Assembly: GCF_037975245.1 (NCBI RefSeq) | Contig: NC_092568.1 | Location: forward strand, 5,622,001 to 5,686,000 | Direction: 5' to 3' | DNA: 64,000 nt | Source of the DNA: Apostichopus japonicus | Taxonomy: Eukaryota > Echinodermata > Holothuroidea > Aspidochirotida > Stichopodidae | Shown here: positions 35,701-49,200 of the stretch, piece by piece | Layout: each line of letters opens with the position of its first letter | Position numbering within the stretch: position 1 is the stretch's first letter | Program-made: the position numbers and the translations under genes | The notes under the pieces: model-generated | Databases searched by the model: none | What the model saw: only the letters and a program-made list of their open reading frames with translations | Told to the model about the DNA's origin: nothing

Positions 35701-38700
35701 TGAGAATCCTACATAGTAAGGTGAACAACCTACATAGTAAGGTGAGTATCCTACATAGTAAGGTGAGCATCCTACATAGTAAGGTGAGCATCCTACATAG
35801 TAAGGTGAGCAACCTACATAGTAAGGTGAGCATCCTACATAGTAAGGTGAGCATCCTACATAGTAAGGTGAGCATCCTACATAGTAAGGTGAGCATCCTA
35901 CATAGTAAGGTGAGCATCCTACATATTAAGGTGAACAACCTACATAGTAAGGTGACTATCCTACATAGTAAGGTGAGCATCCTACATAGTAAGGTGAGCA
36001 TCCTACATAGTAAGGTGAGCAACCTACATAGTAAGGTGAGCATCCTACATAGTAAGGTGAGCATCCTACATAATAAGGTGAGCATCCTACATAGTAAGGT
36101 GAGCATCCTACATAGTAAGGTGAGAATCCTACATAGTAAGGTGAGCATCCTACATAGTTAGGTGAGAATCCTACATAGTAAGGTGCACATCCTACATAGT
36201 AAGGTGAGCATCCTACATAGTAAGGTGAGAATCCTATATAGTAAGGTGAACAACCTACTTAGTAAGGTGAACAACCTACATAGTAAGGTGAGAATCCTAT
36301 ATAGTAAGGTGAGAATCCTACATAGTAAGGTGAGCATCCTACATAGTAAGGTGAGCATCCTACATAGTAAGGTGCACATCCTACATAGTAAGGTGAGCAT
36401 CCTACATAGTAAGGTGAGAATCCTACATAGTAAGATGAGAAACCTACATAGTAAGGTGAGCATCCTACATAGTAAGGTGAGCATCCTACATAGTAAGGTG
36501 AACAACCTACATAGTAAGGTGAACAACCTATTTAGTAAGGTGAACAACCTACATAGTAAGGTGAGAATCCTACATAGTAAGGTGAACAACCTACATAGTA
36601 AGGTTAGCAACCTACATAGTAAGGTGCGCATCCTACATAGTAAGGTGAACAACCTACTTAGTAAGGTGAACAACCTACATAGTAAGGTGAACAACCTACA
36701 TAGTAAGGTGAACAACCTTCATAGTAAGGTGAGCAACCTACATAGTAAGGTGAGCAACCTACATAGTAAGGTGAGCATCCTACATAGTAAGGTGAACAAC
36801 CTATTTAGTAAGGTGAACAACCTACATAGTAAGGTGAGAATCCTACATAGTAAGGTGAAAAACCTATTTAGTAAGGTGAACAACCTACATAGTAAGGTGA
36901 GAATCCTACATAGTAAGGTGAACAACCTACATAGTAAGGTGAGTATCCTACATAGTAAGGTGAACAACCTACATAGTAAGGTGAGCATTCATAATCATAG
37001 CATTCATAACTTTAAGTGACAACCCACATCTAACTAAGGTATCAAGGAGTATTAGTGGTATCCCACATGTTAAGGTGGGGAACTATTACTATAACATACT
37101 GAACTATTAGAGACAAACCACACAGTAAGTTGGGCATCTAACTATAGTATCCAGGAGTATTAATGATATCCCACTTGTTAAGGTGGGCAGCTATTATTAT
37201 TACACACTGAACTGTTAGAGACATTCCACACCGTGGGCTATCTGTAACCATAACATTCTGAACTATTAGTAATAACCGACATATTCAGGTGGACATAAGA
37301 TACCAAACTTTTGCTGACACCCCACATATTAAGGTGGGCATCTGTAGATATAACACCAAATTGTTAGATTAACCTGCACAGTAAGGTGGGCATCTGTAGC
37401 TATATGCATCAAAGTGAAACCCACACAGTAAGGTGGGCATCTGTAGCTATAACACACCCAAATTGTTGGTGAAACCCACACAGTAAGGTGGGCATATGTA
37501 GCTATAACACACCAATTTGTTAGTGAAACCCACACAGTAAGGTAGACATCTGTAGCTATAACACACCCAAATTGTTGGTGAAACCCACACAGTAAGGTGG
37601 GCATATGTAGCTATAACACACCAAATTGTTAGTGAAACCCACATATTAAGGTGGGCATCTGTAGCTATAACACACCAAATTGTTGGTGAAACCCACACAG
37701 TAAAGTGGGCATATGTAGCTATAACACCAAATTGTTAGTGAAACCCACACAATAAGGTGGGCATCTGTAGCTATAACACACCCAAATTGTTAGTGAGACC
37801 CACACAGTAAGGTTGGCATATGTAGCTATAACATACCAACTATCTGTTATATCCTTCTTAGTAGGGTGACTATCTGTAACTATGATATACCTTCACTATT
37901 AGTAAGACAGCATGAAACATAACGCTTCTTAGTGATTGACTTTACTTACACATCTAACGTTAAACATTTCAATGTTTGTTATTTCAGGGATGATATGACT
38001 GGTGCTCTTCAGTGCATCACAGACTGCCAGACAAAGTTTAAGATGATGCCGTTATTTCATGACCTACTGGTTCGACTGGTGGAGAAAGGCAACACCGAAC
38101 AGCTGCAAAAAGGTACGGTACTTTCAGAATAATTCAGCAAGAAAACCTTCCTTGTAAAACGATTTGTTGTACTCAGAAATCCTTGATAAGGCCAACACAG
38201 GTTAGCTACAGAGAGAAAACCTTGCTAGTTAATAAGGCCAACACAGATTAGCAGTTGTACCAGCGTGAGGCTTATTGAGCAGATTTTGCATTTTCTTGAT
38301 ACCATTCTAAAGATTTCCTTCAACTTCTTGAAAAGTTACTCTTCAATTTTAAGTTTTATCAGTTTTGTTGGTGCAGATTCATAGAGAAACTGATCTTTTG
38401 GTTTGGAAAAAGGTTACGGTTGGGTTAATGAATATGGGAAAGTGATGGTTTCAAACTGTTATACGTCTAAATATCTTGTCAGAAAAACTATGAAAAGATA
38501 CCCTTTGATATTTTCCAAGAATAATTACTCTTTTTAACTTAAACTTCGCTCATTTTTTGTAACTTTAATGTAACATCAATGCAGTTGGAAATTGAACCTT
38601 GCTGATCATGTGACCTAACTTTAAAATTAGGCTCCCTACTCTGATCTGATCTAAAGACCAGACTTGAATCATTTCAATTTGAGAGTTTCATCTCAGTGAT

Positions 38701-41466
38701 TATTGATGTTTTTTTTATTGCTTTCAGCTATGGATTTTACAAGTGAGCAACATGGTGACATCAACATGTTGTATGACCTCATCTTTGCCTTCCTCACTGC
38801 TGGAAAACTAGCAGAAGCTCAAAAAGTCATTGAGGTTAGCCAAGTAGCTTTATTCTATTTTTTTTAAGCTCTTTACCATTCTTATTGTTATTATAAGCAT
38901 AAACTGAGTTTTGGTTGCTTAGAATTGAAGTTTGTTGAATGTTCCATTATTAGTATCATAAAACAATAAGACAAAACGGCAGTGACATTTCAAATTTGAG
39001 CGTTGGATGCAGCTGGAAATGATATGTAACATGTGAAAGTTCCAGTTTTACTCTCATGTGATACAAAAGCACTTAACATTGTAATATGAATATTTGAGAC
39101 ATATCTCGGAGTGAGACGAGCTTTTCATCTGTGGTTTCCAGACTGACTATTTCTTAAATCACAGCATTTCAGCCTGAGCAAGAATTGTTTAAAATTGAAT
39201 TGAAACCTGTAAGTCTGGTTGTATCCACTCAGACACATGCACACATAGACATTCACACACACAGATGGACACACAGACACACACATGAGGCTATGTTACC
39301 AGCAGATATGATTAAGTAATGGATCTCTGATATGATTCTTGTATCCTTTCTTGGTGATAGACTCCAGGTATGGTTGCTAGGGACAGAAGATTGCAGTGGT
39401 ATGCAGAGAAGTGTGTCTCCACTCAGCAGCTGGAACCACTTCAGAATCTTGTGAACATTACCAGAGATCTTTATAATTGTGATAGAGATAATATGTACTT
39501 CTTCCTAATTCAATACCACGGTAAGGTTAAACAATTATTGATGTGTGTGGTCTGTTTTTTCATTTGTCCCAAGAGGTTTCCCTTCTTACTCTTGTAATGT
39601 GAGTGTTCTGATATTCTCATTGTCCAATCAATGTTCTGATATTACTCAGCCCTGTTAGTGTTCTGATGTTATGAAGTGCTGTGAGTGTTCTGATATTCTC
39701 ATTGTCCAATCAATGTTCTGATATTACTCAGCCCTGTTAGTGTTCTGATGTTATGAAGTGCTGTGAGTGTTCTGATATTCTCATTGTCCAATCAATGTTC
39801 TGATATTACTCAGCCCTGGAAGTGTTCTGATGTTATGTAGTGCTGTGAGTGTTCTGATATTCTCATTGTCCAACGAATGTTCTGATATTACTCAGCCCTG
39901 TTAGTGTTTTCATGTTATGCAGTGCTGTGAGTGTTCTTATATTCTCATTGTCCAATCAATGTTCTGATATTACTCAGCCCTGGAAGTGTTCTGATGTTAT
40001 GAAGTGCTGTGAGTGTTCTGATATTCTCATTGTCCAATCAATGTTCTGATATTACTCAGCCCTGTTAGTGTTCTGATGTTATGAAGTGCTGTGAGTGTTC
40101 TGATATTCTCATTGTCCAATCAATGTTCTGATATTTCTCAGCCCTGTTAGTGTTCTGATGTTATGAAGTGCTGTGAGTGTTCTGATATTCTCATTGTCCA
40201 ATCAATGTTCTGATATTACTCAGCCCTGGAAGTGTTCTGATGTTATGTAGTGCTGTGAGTGTTCTGATATTCTCATTGTCCAACGAATGTTCTGATATTA
40301 CTCAGCTTTGTTAGTGTTCTGATGTTATGAAGTGCTGTGAGTGTTCTGATATTCTCATTGTCCAATGAATATCCTGATATTACTCAGCCCTGTTAGTGTT
40401 CTGATGTTATGCAGTGCTGTGAGTGTTCTGATATTCTCATTGTCCAATCAATGTTCTGATATTACTCAGCCCTGTTAGTGTTCTGATGTTATGAAGTGCT
40501 GTGAGTGTTCTGATATTCTCATTGTCCAATGAATATCCTGATATTACTCAGCCCTGTTAGAGTTCTGATGTTATGCAGTTAATCAGTGTGAGAATCTCAC
40601 GAAACAATAGAGGCACTGTGTGTTTGAGCTAGCCGCCAAGATATTCATCTGTACATTGTTTGTCAATACAATAGCTTCAGTTAAGCTGCGAGATCACGCA
40701 AAGGGTTGCCTGTCTTAGTACAAATCCTTCTCTACATGTAACGGTACACAGAAATACCACTTAAACTATAATTGCTTATAAGGTAAATATAGTCTTATCG
40801 AAAAGAACAATATGCTAAACGAACCCACTAATGAGTGCAAAGTTGAAAGTATAATCTACCACTGTCAAAGGCAGAGGGAAAAACAAAGACGTGTGACAGG
40901 ACACTATGGCCAGTGAAATGTATAACGTACTTTAAAAGCAAAAACAAATCAATCATGACGTGTCAAAACTACAGATATGCATCTCAAATCACCTCCTAGC
41001 CTGATCACACGTGTATGCAAGAGCTCTTCTGTGCATTTGCGATTTTATGTGCCTATCACATCCAGGAATGTCAGTTTTCAACTACATGGGCCTTCAGCCA
41101 ATATTGCGGCTATATACCGCAAAAATTGCACAAAAAATATCGTCAGTTTATATATTTTTTATGTGATGAATAGATCATGTAGCCCTAAAAACAAACAGGT
41201 GTGATTGCCGAATTCCCGTTTGGCGGGTGCGATCCCGGTTTCCATTTGCGGTTTCCCAAATTCAAATGCTAGATCAACGAACTACGTAGTAACTTTCTAC
41301 TTACGCAAACTTCGTTCATGTGTAAACAATTTTGCAATGTACAGACATGCACGTTTGATAGAATCTCGACAAGTTCCCATAAAAAACTTTGAAAGTCAAA
41401 GGTAGAGCTGTGTCACTTTGAATTGATGAAAAACAGGTTTTTAAAATCATATAAACATTGTATATA

Positions 41467-41515
<49 letters not shown>

Positions 41516-43171
41516 ACCGGTGTCTGTATGAAATTTTGTAAAATGGATACATTACTCATAAATCAGGCGAATGAAATCTAGAAATAGCTTCAGAAATCGG
41601 TCGGGGTAGATGGAACACAGTCACGTAATGAATGGGTTTGAGTTACATTGTCTGTAACAACAGCTTCAGTTTTGTTTTGGAGTTACAAACAATTTTGTGA
41701 TTTTACGTATGAAATTTTTACAGGCAATGCAAACGATCCTGACACATCAGGCAGAATTCAGACTTTATCAATTGATGCATCGGCAGTTTTGTATTATCTT
41801 AATAATCCGTCGTTTATTAACATGTAATAGAGCTGAGGTGCATCCATTGTGGTTGATGATATTGCTGTGAACGTTGTCGAGATCTCGCAAGTCCTTTGTA
41901 GTCACTGTTATGCAGGAAGGTTTGAGATCTTGTGAAAACAATTGACGATTGCCCCAAGTGTTTTCAATACCATTGGATGTTCTTCTATTATTGTGCCATA
42001 AATGTTGTGATATTACTCAGTGTGGTGGGTGAGTGACATTCTGATATTACTCAGTGTGGTGGGTGAGTGACATTCTGATATTACTCAGTGTGGTGGGTGA
42101 GTGTTGTGATATTACTCAGTGTGGTGGGTGACTGTTCTGATATTACTCAGTGTGGTGGGTGAGTGTTACTCAGTGTGGTGGGTGAGTTATCAATATTATT
42201 AACAGTTGACAATTCTTCACCTTGAAATAGCAATTTATATGTTTAAGAATGTGGCATGTTTCCAAGGAATGTATTCCACCTTAGACAATTGTGACCCACC
42301 TCAGACAATGTCACCCAACTTAGGGCAAATTCCTACCTTAGGAAATTTTACACCTTAAGCAATGTCAAGACAATGTTTTCCACCGTAGAAATAGCAAGCA
42401 CAGACTGAATTGTTTGTCTGCTAGATAATAGTGTATAAGTTGAATAAAACGTAGTAGACAATCGTGCAGTGATAGTGTGAACGACGCCATGTCACAGCAA
42501 AGAGATGGACAAGCGCCTCACACCCCCCATCCCCCCCATCCCCCCCATCCCCCATGCTTTAATCTGTTTTTCAGACTTAGTCCCTAGAAGTCATAAAGTG
42601 GTATGTTGATTGTTTCACAGCAAGAGCCCGAGATGCTCAGAAGTGTCTTCAGGTGTGGACGGACATGCAGGAAGAGGGAATCATAGCGAAAGACCGCACC
42701 ATGAGATACTTGGCTAATGTCCTGAAAACAAGCAACTTACCGGTACCATTCCAAGTACCAGAACTACCTCCTAGAGATGAGACCACTGATAAGGTTTGGC
42801 ACACTTAATAAGATTTCAAAGATTATGACAAAGTTAATCATTATTGAAGCGATTATTAAGCAAGGTTTGTTCACCAAGCCTTTGTATGGTTCAGTCGGTT
42901 ACAGACAAAAGGTCACATGTTAAGGTTCATTTTCCAAACTGGTATTAAAGTTTAAGGTTTTGTGGTACAAGCTGTTATCCTGTTGAATGGTTCATTTTCC
43001 AAACTATAATTAGATTCTACGGTTCATTTTGAAGCTGTTTATGTTGTAACAATATTTTCCAAGCCACTTTCTGTCTTTTCCCTTCTGGGATTTCAATTTT
43101 TTTCTCCATTCAGTCTCTAAAGTGAGACAAGCAAATTTATGCAAAGAATTACAAAGAAACTTGATAAGATC

Positions 43172-43227
<56 letters not shown>

Positions 43228-46200
43228 TCTATGTTGTGACTTAATATTTGTGTAAAACTTTGTATGATCTGCTGTCATTCTCCTTGTTTATTGTTGTTTT
43301 GTGTTTCAAGGCTTTTTCTGGAGAGAGCAGAGAAGCCAAGAGTCCAGCAGCAGTAGCCCATCGTGGAGAACATCCAGTTATTGTGCTATCCAAAGCAGGG
43401 GTAAGGATTGGGTGTGGGACAGTTATAAACATTAAATGGGCTTGTCAGAGAAGACCTAGCCAAATTAGGTTAACTCATCACAACCTTCCAGTGATAAATC
43501 AAATTGAAAATGTTAATAAGAAGCCTTCATCATTTGTATCTCATAGCTTTGATGACCATAGTCATTAAATTGAATTCTTAATCAGTTGTATCTCATAGCT
43601 TTGATGACCATAGTCATTAAATGGTCCAAAGGATGAATTGATTCAGGAAAGTGTTTTTTAACTTTTCAAAAGAAAGGAAAGGGCTGTTTGTCATGAATGT
43701 GATATCTAGGTCAGTATTAACATGATTGCAATCTACATGTGCTACTCAGTATGTAACCTTTTCTATGTCATGTTGGTTCTTTGCTCAATTTTATCTTTTT
43801 TTCTTTCCTTTCTTTTGTCTTTTAAGAATTTTGTTGAAGCAGAGAGGCAGCTTGAATCTAGCCAGGAAGCAGGAGAAGAGGTTCCTCTAGGTGTCTATAT
43901 GAACCTGATGTGGGAACATCTTAAAAGGGGAAATATTGAAGAATGTATGCAATATAAAGAACAGTGAGTATATATACTATGAATATGCATGGGGTATGGT
44001 AATTAGAAGTTAAAGGAATATCATCTTTGTCATAATTACTTACAACTGTGTGTTGGTGCTATGTATAATGTAGATAATAAATGTATGCCCCATGAGGTAC
44101 AGTTAGGTGATTATAAAATGACCTGCTATGAATATGCATAACATGATAATTAGAACATCAAAAATATCAACTTCATAAATCTTGCATGGAATAATGCTAT
44201 ATATTGGATGTGAGGTTAAGTATATAACTGATTATTAATATGCATTGGTTGTGAGGTAAAGTAAATAACCGATTATTAATATCATAACACAAGGTGGGGA
44301 ATGGGCGGTTTTATCAACTACAACTACAGTGTTAGTAGAGGTATTAAACCAATCACGGTGACATAATTTTACATGTGACCTAAAACAGCACCATTTGTTA
44401 AAATGTTGTTCAGTGTGTGGGGTTGAGTGGGGTTAAGTCTATGGGACAAGGGTCAAGGCTGAGTAGTGTTGTGCTCAGATGGGTCCTTGTTTGACCAGCT
44501 GACACAGATTTTCTGCTAGTTTTGGGCAGTTTGTGAACATTTCTGCTGTCCTATATTTATGTCAATGTCATAGTGATCTTCTTTTTTTCAACTTCACAGA
44601 TGTCAAAGATTTAAAGATTTTATTGTCTCAAAAGATTTCTACAACCGACTGGTCATAGAGTATGTGAAGAAAGATGATTTGGAAAGTGAGTATTTCACAA
44701 GTTTATTGTGTCTTTGTTGGAAATTTGGTGATAGATTCTGCACCTGTTATTAGCTACATTGATCAACAGTAGTAATGTGTTATGCAATTAACCTCACTAA
44801 CATGGTTCAGTACATACAAAATATACAACAGCAAACAAACATGAAATGAGAGGGAGGGAGCAGATAGGTGGATGGAGGATTTAGAAGGGGGGGGGGGCAA
44901 GTGGATAGGTGGGTGGTGGAATTAAAGTTTATCATTTCAAGGATCCAAAAAATTTTGGACCTTTTCTGTTTCTTTACAAAATACAAACAAATACTTTAAT
45001 ATAATTTCAGGTATTATTTTGCATTTTCTGTTTTGGGATGAGAGGGGCAATGGCTCAGAATTAGCAAAATGGACCCCTAGGGTATCTCATCTTTGACAGA
45101 TAAAGTATGAATAGGAAAAATGAAACATAATTAGGGAAATTATTTTCACATATTGCACAAAATTGTATTACTGTGAGGTACACATCCATGAAGTCCCTTT
45201 TGATATATATATGTTCTGCAACAAAAACAATTGACCCATTCAGCAGATTTATTGGTTAAAGTGATTTGTATTCGAACATAGTCAGTATTAGTTTCCTCAT
45301 TGCCAGAGACAAACTTTGAATTTGTGATAATGTGTATTGGATCACGGTTTATAGTAAAAAGGCATTGTGGAAGCTGCCCTAAGTTAAGGTGCAACATAAA
45401 AGGCATCGTGGAAGCTGCTGCCCTAATTAGGTGCAACATTAAAGGCATCGTGGAAGCTGCCCTAAGTTACGATGCAACATTAAAGGCATTGTGGAAGCTG
45501 CCCTAAGTTAAGATGCAACATCAAAGGCATTGTGGAAGCTGCCCTAAGTTGAGATGCAACATCAAAGGCATTGTGGAAGCTGCCCTAAGTTGAGATGCAA
45601 CATTAAAGGCATTGTGGAAGCTGCCCTAAGTTAAGATGCAACATTAAAGGCATCGTGGAAGCTGCCCTAAGGTAAGGAGCAACATAAAAGTGTTGCAATA
45701 AGAGGAAACACAGAACAAACTTATTTGCAATTCCTTTTGGCTTTTTTTGGGAACATTAAATTTGAAATGTTATGGATCTTTTTAATTGATGTTTATTTCT
45801 CCAGATGCCCACAGAGTCTTTTGTGAAACCTTGGCCTCTGGAATACTTCCACTTGCTTCGGGAACTAAACTCCTGGCAGGAAAATACCAACAAATGGGAA
45901 ATGTGGAGAAGATGTTAGAAATCAAAGAAGTCTATGAGTCAAATACAAAATCTCTATTTCCAGCCACAAAACTTGTGTTGGCAACTTTTATTGGAAAGTA
46001 AGATATTTGGCCTTTAATAATATAATTGATTATGCTTTAAAGTATGAAATATATATATCTATAGTTTGAAACTTTCCAGTCAGATATTATTGATTTGCTT
46101 AGGTGATCTGAGTTTGCAACACCTTAGAAGATTTGACTTATACCATACCACAGATGCATCCTGGGAAGGATAGTGCATACTTACAGATTCATTCACTATG

Positions 46201-49200
46201 TATAGTTTTCAAAGCTCCAATTAAAACTAATTAATGTTGCCTAGGTGATCTGAGTTTACAACACCTTAGAAGATTTGACTTATTCCATACCACAGCTGCA
46301 TTATGGGAAGGATAGTGGAAGCTCACAGATTCATTCACTATGTAGGCCTATAATTTCCAAAGCTCCAATCAAAACTAATTAATGTTGCCTAGGTGATCTG
46401 ACTTTGCAACACCTTAGGAGATTTGTATTATACCATACCACAGATGCATCCTGGGAAGGATAGTGCATACTCACAGATTTCCACATTATCATTGAGTGTC
46501 ATCTTCGATGAGCTTACATGTCATCTGTCCATACCAAATCAATGCTGTGTAGTTTTATCATGTTGGCAACAAACAATGTGATGAATCACTGGTTTACAGT
46601 TAGTAAGGTTTCCCTCCAAAATAGGGATTAAGAATTATATTATGCAATACAAAGGCTGGCAGATTGTATAACACTGCTGCACATTAAAATGCAATACAAA
46701 ATGATGCTATATATACTGCCAACACTGGCCAGAATACTTAATTAGCTACTACAAGTCCTGATTTTCAGTGGCGTCGCCAGACATTCAATCTTAGGGGGCA
46801 CAGGGAGGGCACAGCACTTAATTAGGGGGGGAACAATGTTTATTTGTGAATGCTGTCCTGGGGGAGGGATCTAAAGGGAGGTTTTTTTTAATTAATTAAG
46901 GGTCTTTAGATGCAATCTGGTGCAATATTTTGCAACATTGAAGTAACTTTATATTCAAGAATTTTCGGGCTAAGTCTGTCCAATATTTATGTTTTTAATT
47001 GAGGCGGGATAAAAAGTTATACAAAACATGCAAATTAACCCTTTTGCTTTGATAATGTGGTGACATGCCACTGTTGATTATCATTGCTAGTATTTGTTCC
47101 TAAGATTTATTCAACTCCTTTAACTTGCAAACAGGAATGACATCACTGGTGCAGTATCTTTCATCGAGGGTGAGATTGCCAAACATCCCGATCGTTCCAG
47201 ACGGATGGGACTGCGTTCATTTTACTCCAAGCTCGTACAGACTAACCAGATGACAGATGAAGGTAAAGAGCCCCCTCTATTTGTAACATGTAGAGAGTTA
47301 ACCTATTGTCTGCTTGTAAGTCACTGATATGGTTATATATGACATATATATGGTGCCTTACCTTCTGACAATTCATTATTCCTTTTGATCTGTTCGTATT
47401 TCTGCTATCTTCACTTGCACGGTCTAGACTGTACAGTGAGTACATGTGGCAAGGTTTGAAGATGTCATCAAAACTTTCTGATTATAGAAAGATTCCTTGA
47501 TATTCTTCCATTCTCAGACTGACATAGTAGAACTGACCGTACAGATAAATTCTCACATTTTTTTCTTTAATAGCTGTAAGCTTTGCTGAGGATCAGCTGT
47601 CTAAGGACATTGATGGTCCTATTCTGGGAATTGTCTTTGCCTATCTTGATAATGACAAAGTGGAAGATGCCAAAATGCTAATAGAGGTAAGAAAGCTGCA
47701 AGGTGGTGAATGAGAGGGAGAAGGGGTGTGGGGAGGGGGGAGGGGGATGGGACCAAAATACCATGGAGGGTCATGTTCTTGTCTACAAGTTCAGAAACGA
47801 CATTAATTGTTAATTTCTGTTATTTGATATTCAACTCTTTATGTTCCTCTTAGCTGGTTTAGAGTAAACAATATCAACTGAAGCAGGAATTTTTATTCCA
47901 TGTATAAACAGAGACTGGAATAGTCAAATAACAGACTTAAAATGGCGAATTATTTTTAAATATTTAAATATTTTTAATACCAGTCATTTTCTCTGTAATA
48001 ATTTCTCTTTTTTATTTGCATAAGAAAATTCAGGGTCAGAAAAAAAACATGTAGAATTTTGTTTGGAGGTTTTTTATTTTCCTGTTGAAAGTGCATTGAC
48101 AGTATTATCTACTTGAACTGATTCTGCTATCAAGGTTACTCTACACATTAGCATATCATACCATGTTAGTTTCTTGCATTAATATCACAGCTGGTTCTTA
48201 ATTAGGGTTAACCCTAACCCATATTGTAAGTGTTTGCTATTTCTGAAAGCTCTGGTAATACCTGTTCCATGTAAGAAGCATAACAGCTTTATTGTGTGGT
48301 CCATTAGTGCTTTTATTCTTACTGTGCTTCAACTTGCGTATAATTTTCATGCATGAAGGGGTAACTTTGTTATTCTTGGTATTGATAAAAAGACAAATAA
48401 CCAGTCTTACCTTTTGTTGGGGGGAGGGGTTAAATATGTTAATAGCATTTCATGTGTTTGTGTGTATGAAACCCGTCCTACATAACTTGCATTGGCTTCC
48501 AGTTAGAGAAAGGATATCTTATAAGATTTTATTACTCACTTTTAAATGTATTTACAATATTGCACCGCAGTACCTTTGTAATTTAATTTCTCTTTACACT
48601 CCCTCTAGACCATTGCGTTCCTCGTCCCGTCTGCTTTTAACTGTTCCTAACATAAGAACTGCAAAATTTGGACCGAGATCTTTTAGCTATGCTTCGCCAG
48701 TTTTATGGAATTCACTCCCTGAGGTTTTAAGAAAAATTGAAAGTTTTACCCTTTTTAAATCCAAACTTAAGACTCATTTATACTGCAATGCTTATAATAT
48801 CTGAATTCATTTTATGTATTATTATTTTGTTAATTGTTTTCTTGTTATATATTTGTTTTACTGTTTTTCATGTAATTATTATATTCTTTTATCCACTATT
48901 TTTATTAACTTAATTTAACTTGAATTGTTTTGTTTTTTATTTCTACTTATTATTGTTTTATTCTTCATCATGTAAAGCGCATATGAATATATATATATGT
49001 TATAGTATTTGCGCTATATAAGGAACCATAATAATAATAATAATAATAATATGATTATTATGTTGCAAGAAGCCAGTTGTGTGTAAGACAGGAAACTCCC
49101 ACGTCCCCGCCAAACCTTAGAGCAACAAGTATGTTAGCTAGTTCATCAGCTGCTAGTGTCTCGACAGGAGTTAAAAACCTCAGCTTATTTTAGTCTATTT

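Noticed and set aside
35219-36988. Long frames on both strands (309, 307, 285 and 185 residues) of heptad repeats
   Set aside because: They arise because a 21-bp satellite is open in several frames; composition follows the repeat exactly and the array lies inside an intron.
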